DNA of 64,000 bases, taken from assembly GCF_020283565.1 (NCBI RefSeq), contig NC_060065.1:27888409-27952408 (forward strand), given 5' to 3'. A program made the position numbers and the translations under genes. This stretch comes from Trifolium pratense. Taxonomy: Eukaryota; Streptophyta; Magnoliopsida; Fabales; Fabaceae. This document shows, one piece after another, positions 32,067-43,695 of this stretch. How positions within the stretch are numbered: position 1 is the stretch's first letter; the number at the start of each line of letters is the position of its first letter. The notes under the pieces were generated by a model that was given only the letters and a program-made list of their open reading frames with translations, was not told the DNA's origin and ran no database searches.

Positions 32067-32293
32067 ATCGGATTGTCCGATAAAGAAGAATATCAGTTTG
32101 TCTGATAAAGAAGTTTAATGGATTATGTTATCCATGTAGTGAGCAGTAGCTTCGTGCTAAGTGATTATCATATGTTTGGTAAATGCATGACATTCATAAA
32201 TTCATGCATTATTTAGGGATATCAGATTCGTCTGATAAAGAAGGATATTGGACTTGTCCAATAAAGAAGGATATCAATGGTAAGTTCCTTGAT
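32067..32293 (+). repeat. Hairpin array in D with constant linker
   Basis: Stems ATCGGA/TCCGAT (32067-32081), ATCAG/CTGAT (32092-32106), ATGGAT/ATCCAT (32118-32135), AATGCATGA/TCATGCATT (32182-32210), ATCAGA/TCTGAT with loop TTCG (32221-32236), ATTGGA/TCCAAT (32247-32262) and ATCAA/TTGAT (32273-32293). Most are followed by AAAGAAG or AAAGAAGGATAT. Confidence 0.8.
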
Positions 32294-33019
32294 AAAGAAG
32301 ATGGTACCACATGCATTAGTCGTGTCTAGGTTGGCATGACATTGAATGTTTGGCATTAGTCGCATTTGAGTAAATGTGCAATTATGTGTTATGTGTTATG
32401 TGAGTTCTTTGTGTTGTCCGAAACGACGTGAAACTATCTGGTTGTGTATTTGTGAGTATGTGTTATTTGGTGTATTGCTTATTGAGGCATGTGTGTGAGT
32501 TAGTATTACGTGATAGGTTGAATATAGGTGCGTTTCTATATTCGTATGTATGTGATTATGTTTACTAACTCTCTACCTAATTGTTATGTGCTGGACCTTT
32601 GGGGGTTCAGGTATTCAGGTCGTGGTTTCGATCGAGCTTTAGCTGTAGATCGTTTTGGTGTGGAGCACTTTTGGTGAGGAGCTAGTGTAGGCTACCTTTG
32701 TATAGTTTTGTTAAGTTAGTTTGGTTGTGATGTATATTAGTGCTCTGGTATGTTGTAACATCGAGTCGGGGATCGTTTGTATTCCGTCGTATATCGATGT
32801 GAACATCTTAACTTATGTTTTATGTAAATGAAATATCTTTTGAACTACTTTGTTCATTGCTTTGAAAATCCTTTATTTAATGTTTTCCGCTGCGACGTTT
32901 CGTGTCATGTGCACGGTCGTTTTATAAAAATGTTTTCCCGTAGCGCTCCGGCTACTTATCTTTAAAAAGTTTTTAAGATCACGTTTTTAAGGGTAGTTAG
33001 TTCGGGGTGTTACAGGCGC

Positions 33020-33031
33020 CGTTGCCGGGGA
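33020..33031 (+). other. Primer-binding site of C, 3' fragment
   Basis: CGTTGCCGGGGA continues the tRNA-Asp-type site after D. Confidence 0.85.
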
Positions 33032-33102
33032 CTAATTTAGTAAATTTTCGCTAATTAGTTTTTAATTTGTGACGATTAAGGCAACCCTTTTCCTTAGGTT
33101 GT

Positions 33103-36100
33103 ATGCCCAATACTCGTAACTCCGAGGAACCATTACAACAACCTATACCCGAAATAGAACGTTTTATTCATTTTAAACGTCGAATCCGCGAACTTCAAAA
33201 CCTCTTACCCATGGCTAACAACGCACGTCCTCTTAGGGACTACGCCGTTCCTTCCGAAGAAGAACCGCATTCGAGCATCGCGCCCCCTAACATCGAAGCA
33301 AGAAACTTCGAGTTGAAACCCGCTTTGTTGCAAATCGTGCAACAAAACCAGTTCTCTGGTTCCCCTACGGAGGATCCTAACCTCCATTTATCAGTGTTTG
33401 TGCAGTACGCAGACACAATCAAAGCCAATGGTGTCGAACCCGAAGCTATATGACTCCGTCTTTTCCCGTTTTCTTTAAGAGATAGAGCTAGAGCTTGGCT
33501 CCAAGCTCTACCTTCGAACTCCATCACTACATGGAACGAATTGAAGAAACAATTCTTGGCTAGATACTTCCCGCCAAGTAAGACAGCTATGCTAAGAGCC
33601 CAAATCAACGGATTTAGGCAAAAAGAAGGTGAATCACTTTTCGAAGCATGGGAAAGATACAAGGACATGATGAGACTCTGTCCACACCACGGTCTAGAAC
33701 AATGGCTCATAATCCATACCTTCTATAATGGGCTGCTTTATAACACAAGACTAACCATAGATGCAGCCGCCGGTGGAGCACTGATGGATAAACCATACCA
33801 AGAAGCCACCCAGCTTATAGAAAACATGGCCCAAAACCATTATCAATGGGGAAGCGAACGCGCTGCTATAGAGAAATTCCAAACAAAAGGTGGTATATAC
33901 GAAGTAAGTGGCATAGACCATGTCAACGCCAAAGTAGAAGCCCTTACTCAAAAGTTGGAGAGTTTAACCCTGCCAACCACATCCACCGTAGCTGCAATCC
34001 AACCAAATTGCGAAGTATGTGGAATCCCTGGTCACGTACCATCTGATTGTTCTATATTAGCCGGACTCGACCAAGTGCATTATGCCGCTCTGTCCAATAA
34101 CTATAATCCTGGCTATAAGAACCATCCTAACTTATCTTATAGGAACAATAATACACTCAATCCTACTCAAGCCCCTCCAGGTTACCAAAAGCAAGGAGCA
34201 CAACCAGCCGCACCTTATCCACCAAGGAAGTCTAACTTCGATATTATGATGGAAAAATTCTTAAACCAAAACATTCACACTAATGAATTGGTAAAACAAT
34301 TAGCAACTAAGGTAGATGCCCTAGCTACCCATAACAAAATGCTAGAAACACAGATTTCCCAGGTGGCACAACAACAAGCAACTATTGCCGCCCCAGCCGG
34401 CACATTCCCAGGACAACCCGAGCCTAACCCAAAAGGGCATGCGAATGCCATACATGCTATAATCACAAGAAGTGGAAAGGAGTTGCAAGGACCACCAGAT
34501 TCTGGAGTAAAAAACTCAGAAAGCGCTAAGATAACCAACAAGGAAGCCGAGAGTAGTGAACCACCAAAAGAGCCTGAGAGAGAATCCGAAAATCCCCAAT
34601 TAGGAGATAAGGAGGGGACAACTAAAAAGCTTACGCCTGCTGCACCACCTGTTTACAAAACACCTATCCCTTTTCCTCAAAGATTAGCTAAGACTAAAAC
34701 TGAAGGACATTTTAAGAAATTTGTAGAACTTCTGAAGCAACTAAACATAACCATACCTTTCTCAGAAGCAATAACACAAATGCCTACATACTCAAAATTT
34801 CTTAAAGAAATTCTATCAAACAAAAGGAAATTAGATGAGGATAGTACAGTCGCACTTACCGAAGAATGCAGTGCCATATTCCAAAACAAAATGCCACCTA
34901 AACTTAAGGACCCAGGAAGTTTTTCAATTCCCTGCGTAATAGGCAACTACGTAATAGATAAGGCACTATGCGACTTAGGAGCAAGTGTTAGTCTCATGCC
35001 CCTCTCAATCAGCAAAAAGTTAAAATTGAGTGATCTAAAACCTACTAGGATGTCGCTTCAACTAGCAGACCGTTCAGTTAAATACCCTGTAGGTATCCTA
35101 GAAAATATTCCAGTAAAAATCGGCCAACTCTATATCCCTACCGACTTTGTAGTAATGGACATTACGGAAGATTCATGTATTCCAATCCTTTTAGGAAGAC
35201 CATTCCTAGCCACTGCAGGAGCAATAATAGACGTTAAGCGAGGAAAACTTACACTAGAAGTAGGCGAAGAGAAAATTGAATTTATTCTTTCTAAATTCAT
35301 GCAAACACCAGCTGTCGAAGACACTTGCTATGCCATAGACATAATTGATGAGTGTGTTAAGGAAATAGAGAAAGAACTACCTCAAGAAATAGAAATTCTA
35401 GAACCTCCTATAGATGAAGGCCAAGCTTCACTAAAACTTAGTGTAGAAGATAACTTGAGAGAGGAACCTCCATTCGAACCCAATCTCACGCCGGAACCTA
35501 AACAATCTTCGCTAGAACTCAAACCGCTACCCAAGAACCTTAGGTACGAATATCTAGACGAAAATCTGAGTCGCCCAGTCATAGTGAACGCTGACCTAGA
35601 CCCGATAGAAACAGAAAAATTATTAGATGTCTTAAGAAAATATCCTTCTGCCTTAGGTTACAACATCTCAGACTTAAAGGGAATTAGTCCCTCTGTGTGC
35701 ATGCACCGAATCTTATTAGAGGAAGATGCAAAGGCTTCGAGAGAACACCAAAGAAGGATAAACCCTATCTTAAGCGAAGTAGTTAAGAAAGAAGTGCTGA
35801 AACTCTTAGACGCAGGCATAATATATCAAATATCTGATAGCAAGTGGGTCAGCCCTGTTCATGTAGTACCAAAGAAGGGAGGACTAACAGTTGTCAAAAA
35901 CGAGAAGGGAGAATCTGTACCTAAGCGAGTGGAATCAGGATATAGAATGTGCATCGACTATAGAAAATTAAACAAAGTCACTCGGAAAGATCATTTTCCT
36001 TTACCGTTCATTGACCAAATGCTCGAGCGTCTAGCTAAACACTCATATTTTTGTTATTTAGACGGATACTCTGGATTTTTCCAAATCCCGATACACCCCG

Positions 36101-38472
36101 ACGACCAAGAAAAGACCACCTTCACATGCCCTGTAGGTACCTTTGCCTATAGACGTATGCCTTTTGGATTGTGTAACGCCCCTGCAACCTTCCAACGATG
36201 TATGATGGCGATATTCGCAGATTTTATAAACAATATCATGGAAGTATTCATGGATGATTTTTCTGTGTATGGGGAAAGTTTTGAAGGATGTCTCGCTAAT
36301 TTAGAATTGGTATTACAAAGATGTGTTAAAGTCAACCTAGTACTCAATTGGGAGAAATGTCATTTCATGGTTCGTGAAGGACTAGTATTAGGACATATAG
36401 TTTCTAATAGAGGAATAGAAGTGGACAAAGCTAAAATTGAAGTAATAGAAAACCTTCAACCTCCAAAAACCATTAGGGACATAAGAAGTTTTTTAGGACA
36501 CGCAGGTTTTTATCGTAGATTCATAAAAGACTTCTCTAAAATAACTAAACCCTTAACAGGCCTTTTAATGAAAGACGCCGAATTCATCTTCGACGACAAA
36601 TGTATGGAAGCATTCCAACTCCTCAAGCAAGCCTTGATTTCCGCACCTATAATGCAACCTCCTGATTGGAGTGAACCTTTCGAAATCATGTGTGACGCCA
36701 GCGATTACGCCGTAGGAGCCGTTCTAGGACAAAGAAAGGATAAAAAGCTACACGCTATCTATTATGCAAGTAGAACCCTAGACGCGGCACAACTAAACTA
36801 TGCTACCACCGAAAAAGAACTCTTAGCTGTCGTATTTGCAATCGACAAATTCCGCTCATATTTGGTGGGATCTAAAATCATCATTTACACCGATCACGCA
36901 GCAATCCGATATCTTATGAGTAAAAAAGATGCAAAACCAAGACTGCTAAGATGGATACTGCTGTTACAAGAGTTCGACCTAGAAATCAAAGATAAGAAAG
37001 GCATAGAAAATACGGTAGCAGACCACCTATCTAGACTAGATAATATTAGGAAAGAACATATCCCAATTAACGATGACTTCCCTTGTGATAGACTGATCGC
37101 TCAGTTAGATCTCTCCTTCGGCGAAGAAAAAGCTGGCAAGGAAGAAACAGAAACCGCTCTAGTCCAAACTACAGCCCCCTGGTATGCTGATTATGTTAAC
37201 TACATAGCTGCCGGAATAATACCTCCTGAATTATCTTATCAACAAAAGAAGAAATTCTTCCATAATGTTAAACAATTCTATTGGGACGAACCCCTTTTAT
37301 TTAAAAGAGGCGTCGACGGAATTTTTCGTCGATGCATCCCCGAAGAAGAAATGGAGAGTGTCATTACCCATTGTCATTCCTCACCTTATGGAGGGCACGC
37401 AAGCACTTCTAAAACCGCTTATAAAATTCTACAAGCCGGCCTCTATTGGCCTAACCTTTTTAAAGATGTTCACACGTTTATTGCAAAATGTGACCAATGT
37501 CAGCGTACGGGAAACATCTCAAGAAGAAACGAAATGCCACTCACAAACATCCTTGAAGTAGAAATCTTCGACGTTTGGGGTATAGATTTTATGGGACCCT
37601 TTCCATCCTCCATGGGTAACAAGTTCATACTCGTAGCAGTAGACTATGTGTCAAAATGGATAGAGGCAATCGCCTCTCCCACTAATGATACACGAGTAGT
37701 CGTTAAGTTGTTTAAGAAAATTATTTTCCCTAGATTTGGAGTCCCCCGGTTAGTCATAAGCGACGGCGGCTCTCACTTTATATCCAAACAGTTAGAAAAC
37801 CTATTAAAAAAATATGGAGTGAGACATAGAATTGCAACCCCATATCACCCACAAACAAGTGGCCAAGTAGAGATCTCTAATAGAGAAATCAAAACAATCC
37901 TAGAAAAAACCGTATCCACTTCTAGAAAGGATTGGGCCACCAAACTGGATGATGCACTTTGGGCATATCGAACCGCCTATAAAACACCCATAGGGACAAC
38001 TCCATTTAAACTCATCTACGGAAAATCTTGCCATTTGCCGGTAGAATTAGAACATAAGGCCTATTGGGCAGTTAAAGCCCTTAATATGGATTACCAAGCT
38101 GCCGGAAGAAAAAGGATTTTAGAATTACATGAACTAGAGGAACTTAGACTAGATGCTTACGAAAATGCCAAGATTTACAAAGAAAGAACTAAAAAATGGC
38201 ATGACGGGCATATATTGAGAAAAGAATTCAAGGAAGGGGAACTTGTACTTCTCTTCAACTCTAGGCTAAGATTATTTCCTGGAAAACTACGTTCCAGATG
38301 GTCAGGACCATTTAAAATAACTAGAGTTTTTAAAAATGGGGCCGTAGAAGTCAAGAACGGATCAAACGAGACATTCATTGTTAATGGGCAACGTTTAAAA
38401 CATTACTATTTCCCTAACGATAGAGATCACTACTCAAGTTTAAAGTTAGATGATCTCCCACTTGAAACCTAA
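33103..38472 (+). pseudogene. Element C gag-pol polyprotein with one in-frame stop
   Basis: Starts MPNTRNSEEPLQQ. A TGA at 33451-33453 interrupts Gag; the same frame is open on both sides (1789 codons plus stop in all). Related elements have Arg here, and CGA to TGA is the change expected from methylated-C deamination. Domains: Gag ([16 protein letters not shown]), CCHC knuckle [14 protein letters not shown] (about aa 302), protease [11 protein letters not shown] (about 622), [12 protein letters not shown] (about 950) and FMDDFSVYG (about 1049), RNase [14 protein letters not shown] (about 1196), integrase zinc module [10 protein letters not shown]...CDQCQRTG (about 1422-1465), core [17 protein letters not shown] and [11 protein letters not shown] (about 1493-1590). 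Otherwise the frame is intact; a residual ORF could start at 33541. Confidence 0.93.
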
Positions 38473-38579
38473 ACGTTGACCGGATTACTGTCGAGCTACC
38501 GACATTAAACGAAGCGCTGCATGGGAGGCAACCCATATTTGTATTTTCCATTTTTCATATACTTTATTTTTATTTTTAG

Positions 38580-39872
38580 ATGATCAGCACTAACTTGTAT
38601 GATTGTTTTCTCTTACTGAAAATAGCAGATACTGAATTAATTTTAAACGAAATGGAGGACAAAATGATAGTTAAGTTCAGAAGCGCCACACAGAAGCAGC
38701 GTTACGAAGACCTTTCCCACCGAGTGACATCATTCCATGCTTTTCCAGACAGTTACGCCTTAGTAGCTTTAGGAATTTCTGAGAGCGTGAGATTCTTGAT
38801 TAACCAACTAGGTTGGGACCGCTTCACTTTTTCCAACCCACCCACCTACCGAAATCTGACTCTGGAATTCCTGAGTGCATTTAGGTATGAGCCGACACGT
38901 GGAAATCCCATACATGGAGGTCTTGTCAGTTTTAGATTGTTCGGAAAATCCTACCATCTTACCACCCGAGAAATAGCTGAATACCTAGGAGTGCCTTGTG
39001 GCCCAGATGCTTTCACTAAGATACAAGAAGATACTTTTATGGAAAGTGAGCTTCAACGCTTCTGGGGCAGCATTTCGGGCAACCCTAACTCACCCCCCGA
39101 TGAAAGACTAAGCACAGCAATCCATAACCCGGCAATAAGATACTTCCACATGATTATTGCCCACACTTTCTTTGGAAAACCCTCCAACGTCACAACCGTC
39201 AGTAGGGAAGAACTGTTCATAATGTTTTGTGGATCACAAAGTCGACCACTCAATGCTGCATCCTTCCTACTTGACAGCTTAGCCAAATTCACCAAAGACC
39301 CAACTCGCCACATAGGCATTGGTGGTTTTGTCACCATCATAGCTAGAGCCTTAGACCTCTACACCCCCCTGTCACAGATTGACCTCTCTATAGGAGTAGA
39401 ACCCATGGGAATTGAATATTGCTTCAACAACCACCTGATTGGAAACCTTGGCCCTGATACCTTCCAGTTATTGATCAACCTTGAGCCTGTTCATGAATTC
39501 ACTCTGCCGTACAATACCAAAACTAGTGTACACGATAAAAAGAACTGGCTCTATAACTTGGAGGGACTAGATGAAACTGACCCCGAAACACCACCATTTT
39601 ACTACATTCTTAATGACCCAGAACCACCACTTTTCTTTTACACACCTGCACCTCCATCACCTACCCCTACAGCTGCTTCTACCTCACCACCTGACTGTGG
39701 AGTTGCCATTGCCGGCATGCAGAAAGAACTCGTTGCTCTTCGTACGGATCTTGCAACTTTAAAAGAAGACTTCCATAGATTCATGGACTTGGTCATAGAA
39801 CAGTTCGATCAATGCTCGAACCAGATACGCGCCATTCAACTGCCTCCCGCTGCGCCACAACCAAGTGGCTGA
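38580..39872 (+). CDS. Element C ORF2, Athila-type second ORF
   Basis: 430 aa, 107 bp after the gag-pol stop, preceded by GGGAGGCAACCCA. The body (about aa 50-290) contains LGWDRFTFSNPPTYRNLTLEF, VSFRLFGKSYHLTTREIAEYLGVP and PAIRYFHMIIAHTFFGK, the domain called Athila ORF-1 / putative plant transposon protein. The tail is Pro/Thr-rich and then helical (ALRTDLATLKEDFHRFMDL). No signal peptide or clear membrane helix is visible, so the old label 'envelope-like' is not supported by this copy. It shares an overall pattern with ORF2 of Sireviruses F and G. An alternative ATG lies near 38649. Confidence 0.85.
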   Translation: MISTNLYDCFLLLKIADTELILNEMEDKMIVKFRSATQKQRYEDLSHRVTSFHAFPDSYALVALGISESVRFLINQLGWDRFTFSNPPTYRNLTLEFLSAFRYEPTRGNPIHGGLVSFRLFGKSYHLTTREIAEYLGVPCGPDAFTKIQEDTFMESELQRFWGSISGNPNSPPDERLSTAIHNPAIRYFHMIIAHTFFGKPSNVTTVSREELFIMFCGSQSRPLNAASFLLDSLAKFTKDPTRHIGIGGFVTIIARALDLYTPLSQIDLSIGVEPMGIEYCFNNHLIGNLGPDTFQLLINLEPVHEFTLPYNTKTSVHDKKNWLYNLEGLDETDPETPPFYYILNDPEPPLFFYTPAPPSPTPTAASTSPPDCGVAIAGMQKELVALRTDLATLKEDFHRFMDLVIEQFDQCSNQIRAIQLPPAAPQPSG

Positions 39873-41507
39873 CGACAAGCATCTGTCTATTTTCTTCTTT
39901 CGCGCCGAAACACCTCTTTGAATAAATTTGCGCGAAAGAAAACATTTATTTCCCGCTTTCAGTATTTTATTTTTTATGCATCCAAACTATTTAATTTTCC
40001 TGCATAAATTTCTCAATTAGATACAATTACTTTATTCTGGTATTAATAAAGTATGCACGTATTTTCATATTAGATTTCCTTTTTCTGCATGTTTCTTCTA
40101 TATATATATACTTTTCAACTTAGTTAAATTTTTCTTACGATACTGCTTTGCTACTACTACTATGGTCAACAAGCTACACTTAATTTTCTGCAAAAGTATC
40201 ATCTCCTTTACACTGTTTTGGATAACTTGGTAAAAATAACCGGTATTTATTTATTCCTATATGTTTAAAAAAAAAAAAAAAAAAAAAAAATTTTATCTTG
40301 ATCAAAAATATAATTATTATGAACATGCAAACTCATGTGACCTGCAAGGCTATATAAAGATTCCTTCATTGTTTCACTACTACACGCCATGCATTCCCCT
40401 ATATAATTTAATACTATTTGAGTCCCATGCACGACAACAGCAGCAACTCGATCGCGTCATTTATGACATAAGCGATTTGAGATTGCAATTTGACAACTTT
40501 CAGAGATACCCGCAGCCTCCTCCATGATTCACCATTTTTCAGGTTACACGTTCCTTTCCTTTCTTTAAGTCACAACATTGGGGACAATGTTAGATTTAAG
40601 TTTAGGGGAGGACTTTACTGTTTTTATTTTCTACTTTTCAGTCTAATTTTATTTTAGTCTAATTTTCCTTTTTGCAAATAAATTTTTTCGGGTTATTTTA
40701 AACTTTTTTCCAAAATCTTGAGCCATAACAAAAAAATAATAATTTGAGAAGCAATACAATTTTGATTTTCCAAAAGTCACTGACAAAATTAAGTTATGAG
40801 CATATTTTCATACTAGCTATATCATTTTAACACCATAAATTTCTTAATTATGTAGATCAATTCTGATATTTGCCTTACCCGAGCTTAAATTTCTTGACTT
40901 TACTAATCCTTGAGTAAACCATTAGGTAGTCGGCACCATCTAAGATCACTATCTAAGTGGTAGAGTCGACGAATATAAGTGAATGATTTCGAAAAAAAAA
41001 AAAAATGATGATGATAAATAATAACAAAGGTAGTATAAATCTGAAAAGAGGGACTACGCATTCTAAGTCAGGTGACCCTCACCCGGTCATTTAGCCCAAC
41101 TGCGAATCACCTCCAAGATATAAAGCTATCCTATGTCAAAAAGGGCAATAAATAATATGAAAAAGAATCGGATCATAATCACTAACAGACTCACTACCAT
41201 GTGTGTGTGAATAGATAACGGGCTTAATGTGATTACCAAAGGTTTAAAAGGGATGAAGAAAGATGAGATTAAAGTTAAGTTCGGGATTGGCAAAATAGTT
41301 CGGAACGGTCTATATAAGGAAGAAATTCATGATCATATGTGATTTGTGTTTTTATGATATCTTTAGTGTGATGAATGAACTTGCTTGTTTTATTTGGTCA
41401 ACATTAAAATAGGTGACTAAAGGGACGTCTTATGTCATGTTTTCTCTATCACTAAATGATATATCTTTTTGCTTGAGGACAAGCAATGGTTCAAGTTTAG
41501 GGGAGTT
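39873..41507 (+). other. Long 3' non-coding region of element C
   Basis: 1.6 kb with no convincing gene. It has a run of 24 A (40267-40290) and a second A run near 40993-41005. A short frame at 40261-40527 ends QQQQLDRVIYDISDLRLQFDNFQRY and may be a remnant of a helical protein tail; confidence is low. GGGGACAATGTT...AAGTTTAGGGGAGG (about 40574-40613) is an internal near-copy of the true polypurine tract CAAGTTTAGGGGAGTT at 41492-41507, which directly precedes the LTR. Confidence 0.75.
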
Positions 41508-43153
41508 TGATAACACCGAAAAATGCACTATTTATTTAATAAAATTAGCTTAGTATTTTACTATTTCTCTGCATTTTTCGTAGTATTATTACTATTATTT
41601 TTATGTATTTCAGGAATGTCCGGAAGCTACCAAAATAAATGCTAATAAAGAATTGGATCGGAGCAGGAAGTAAAAAGGGGGTGCATGCCAAGGAAAACAA
41701 CTAAAGCAAAGAAAGAAAGGCCCAAGGCCCAAACACCAAACATATGGCGCATGCCATAAGTGATGGCCACACGTGTGCTTTTTCATAGGCACTTACTAAC
41801 AAACATTCACGGTGGTCCCCACATGATTTCAAGGCAAAAGCAGATATGTTAACAACAACTCATCATCACGTGATGCTATCTTCAAGCAACTATCGTTTCC
41901 AATTTTCACGCAGCTCTATCCCTTCCTATTCTCACGCCAACAACCCACTACTCAGGAACAAAAAAATCTGTTTTCTCAGCCTATAAATAGATGGCTTTAG
42001 TTAGATTATTTTTCACGCAAAAAATTTAGAGAATTAAGAGAAAAGCAATTTACTTCTTTTGCATTCTGTTCAACTCTGTATTGCAGCAACTTGTTCCGGT
42101 TCCTGTTTCCTGTTCAATTCCAGTTTCGGTTTTGTAAGTTACATTAATCAATATATTTAGTTTCATTTTCCAAATTTCAGTTACTGCTTACTTTAATTAT
42201 TTTAATTCCTGTCTTGTTTTATTTGCTACTGTTATTGCATGTTCTTTAATTTTCCAGCACCAATAAATATATTGCAGTATCCATATCTATGTTTTCTTCT
42301 TCCCGTAACTATTATTATTATTTCATGCCTTTATTTGTAATTATGTCCAACTAATTTAATATAACTGGCATGTGAAATAGGAGTCTGATATGAGTTCGGT
42401 AATTAAACTGTGAACTAAATTTTCAAGTCTAGTTTTCTGTTTCAGTTTTTTAAATAAACAATAGATTATAATTTTGCACGATCAGTGAAAATTAATTAAA
42501 GTATGAATTAACAGAACGATTGTTTGAAATTTATACTAGATAGTAAAAACTGAACATTAACTTTAATATCGCGACAGCTCTTTAAGGTTAATTAAATTAT
42601 ATTAGTTTTCAAAAAGTATTTTATGAATTAATGATTGAGCGACAGCAAAACATCTTATTTATATAATATAATATAAGTCCAACAGTGCTATGGCATGAGT
42701 TCTATATTTTTAAACTAGTATCGTTTTGTGAAAACTAGACCCTTTTAGTAAATTTAATTGATTTCCAAACAATATTTTTTATAAGTAAATGTTAGAGCGA
42801 AAGTGATACATTTATTTTATCATTATATAATATAACTCAACAGCGCGAAAGTGTGAGATGAATATTTTTAAATCAATTTAAAAGACTAAACTTTTCAAAA
42901 CACAGTGTTTATTACCGAACCCATTGAAGTACCTAAAGTAACATTCCAGTTAGTTAAATCCAATTTATTTAAAACAAATTTTTAATAGTCAGTATTGTTT
43001 AATTTATTTTACAAACCCCTTTTAATCATTATTAAGCCTTAACCTTACATTATATTAAAAACATAAGCGAAATTTTAACAAATAGTCCCTGTGGGATCGA
43101 TAATCTTTTATAACTACACGATAAGTCTGTGCACTTGCAGAAATATCGCATCA
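41508..43153 (+). repeat. 3' LTR of element C
   Basis: 1646 bp, one difference from the 5' LTR seen by eye (A at 41858). It is followed by the CAACC duplication and the resumed protease frame of B. The start of the open frame at 43129 lies in this LTR and is not part of B. Confidence 0.95.
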
Positions 43154-43158
43154 CAACC

Positions 43159-43689
43159 TTTGGTGATGGAGCAAAAGGAGAGATTGTGGGTATAGGAAAG
43201 CTAAGCAACAATAGCTTGCCTAAACTTGATAATGTTTTATTAGTAAAAGGATTGACTGCTAATCTGATCAGCATCAGTCAATTATGTGATCAAGGCATGA
43301 AGGTAAAATTCACTAAGTCTGAATGTTTAGTTACAAATGACAAGGGTGACTTGTTAATGAAAGGTGTTAGATCAAAGGACAATTGTTATTTGTGGGTTCC
43401 TCAAGAAGAAGCTAATGTGTCAACCTGCTTGATAACCAAATCTATGATGAAATCAATAAATGTGGTAATAAATGATACACTAGAAGGAATTGTGCTAGAT
43501 GCTGCAGATGTTGCTACAACATCTCTCCCACATGATGATGCTCCTGAGATAGTTGAAGAAGGCATTGTGACTCTTGAGAATATTGCTACTAAAGAAAAAT
43601 TTGCTGATAATTTTACTAAGGCTCTATATGCAGTTCAATTTGAAAAATTACGAGGCAAACTTGGTGTTTGTCTATTTGAAGAGTTATAG
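43159..43689 (+). pseudogene. Element B remnant pol with large in-frame deletions
   Basis: Continues the B frame: protease/integrase spacer ([16 protein letters not shown]...[14 protein letters not shown]), ending at about CLITK (43438). There it jumps to a segment equivalent to the late integrase region (MMKSINVVINDT), then a B word (43495-43526), then to the extreme C-terminus of RNase H (EEGIVTLENIATKEKFADNFTKAL). Compared with G, the integrase zinc module and core, all RT motifs and the RNase H catalytic residues are missing, yet the frame is kept. It ends LFEEL then TAG. It cannot supply enzymes for transposition. Confidence 0.9.
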
Positions 43690-43695
43690 CAATTA
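43687..43695 (+). promoter_or_regulatory. Leaky stop codon context UAG CAA UUA after B pol
   Basis: TAG CAA TTA matches the known UAG-CAR-YYA readthrough motif. The frame after the stop stays open into the ORF2 remnant (to 44646), as in G. Confidence 0.75.

Larger units (their letters stand above)
31014..33014 (+). mobile_element. Element D: solo LTR of a Tekay-like gypsy family
   Basis: 2001 bp, TGTAACGACCC...GGTGTTACA, flanked by GGCGC at 31009-31013 and 33015-33019. No second LTR or interior remains, so it is the product of LTR-LTR recombination. It shares with the A LTR the start, TATAAGTA (31223-31230), a donor-like AAGGTGAG, the phrase CTGGACCTTTGGGGGTTCAG, the GGTACCACATGCATTAG block (32303) and the LTR end. 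It shares the hairpin array with ATAAAGAAGG linkers with E. Small open frames inside are not coding. Confidence 0.94.
29356..43153 (+). mobile_element. Element C: Athila-like Ty3-gypsy retrotransposon
   Basis: LTRs 29356-31001 and 41508-43153, both 1646 bp; I found one difference (G at 29706, A at 41858). The PBS TGGCGCCGTTGCCGGGGA is of the tRNA-Asp type used by Athila elements and is split by D. Gag-pol is 33103-38472 with one nonsense codon, a second ORF is 38580-39872, there is a long non-coding tail, and the polypurine tract ends at 41507. Domain order and the extra ORF after pol are typical of Athila. Its own length is about 11.8 kb. D in the PBS would block reverse transcription of this copy. 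Confidence 0.95.

Noticed and set aside
40261..40527. 88-aa frame starting with a poly-lysine run as a gene
   Set aside because: The start is a poly-A tract; only the last 30 residues look protein-like, and nothing supports expression.
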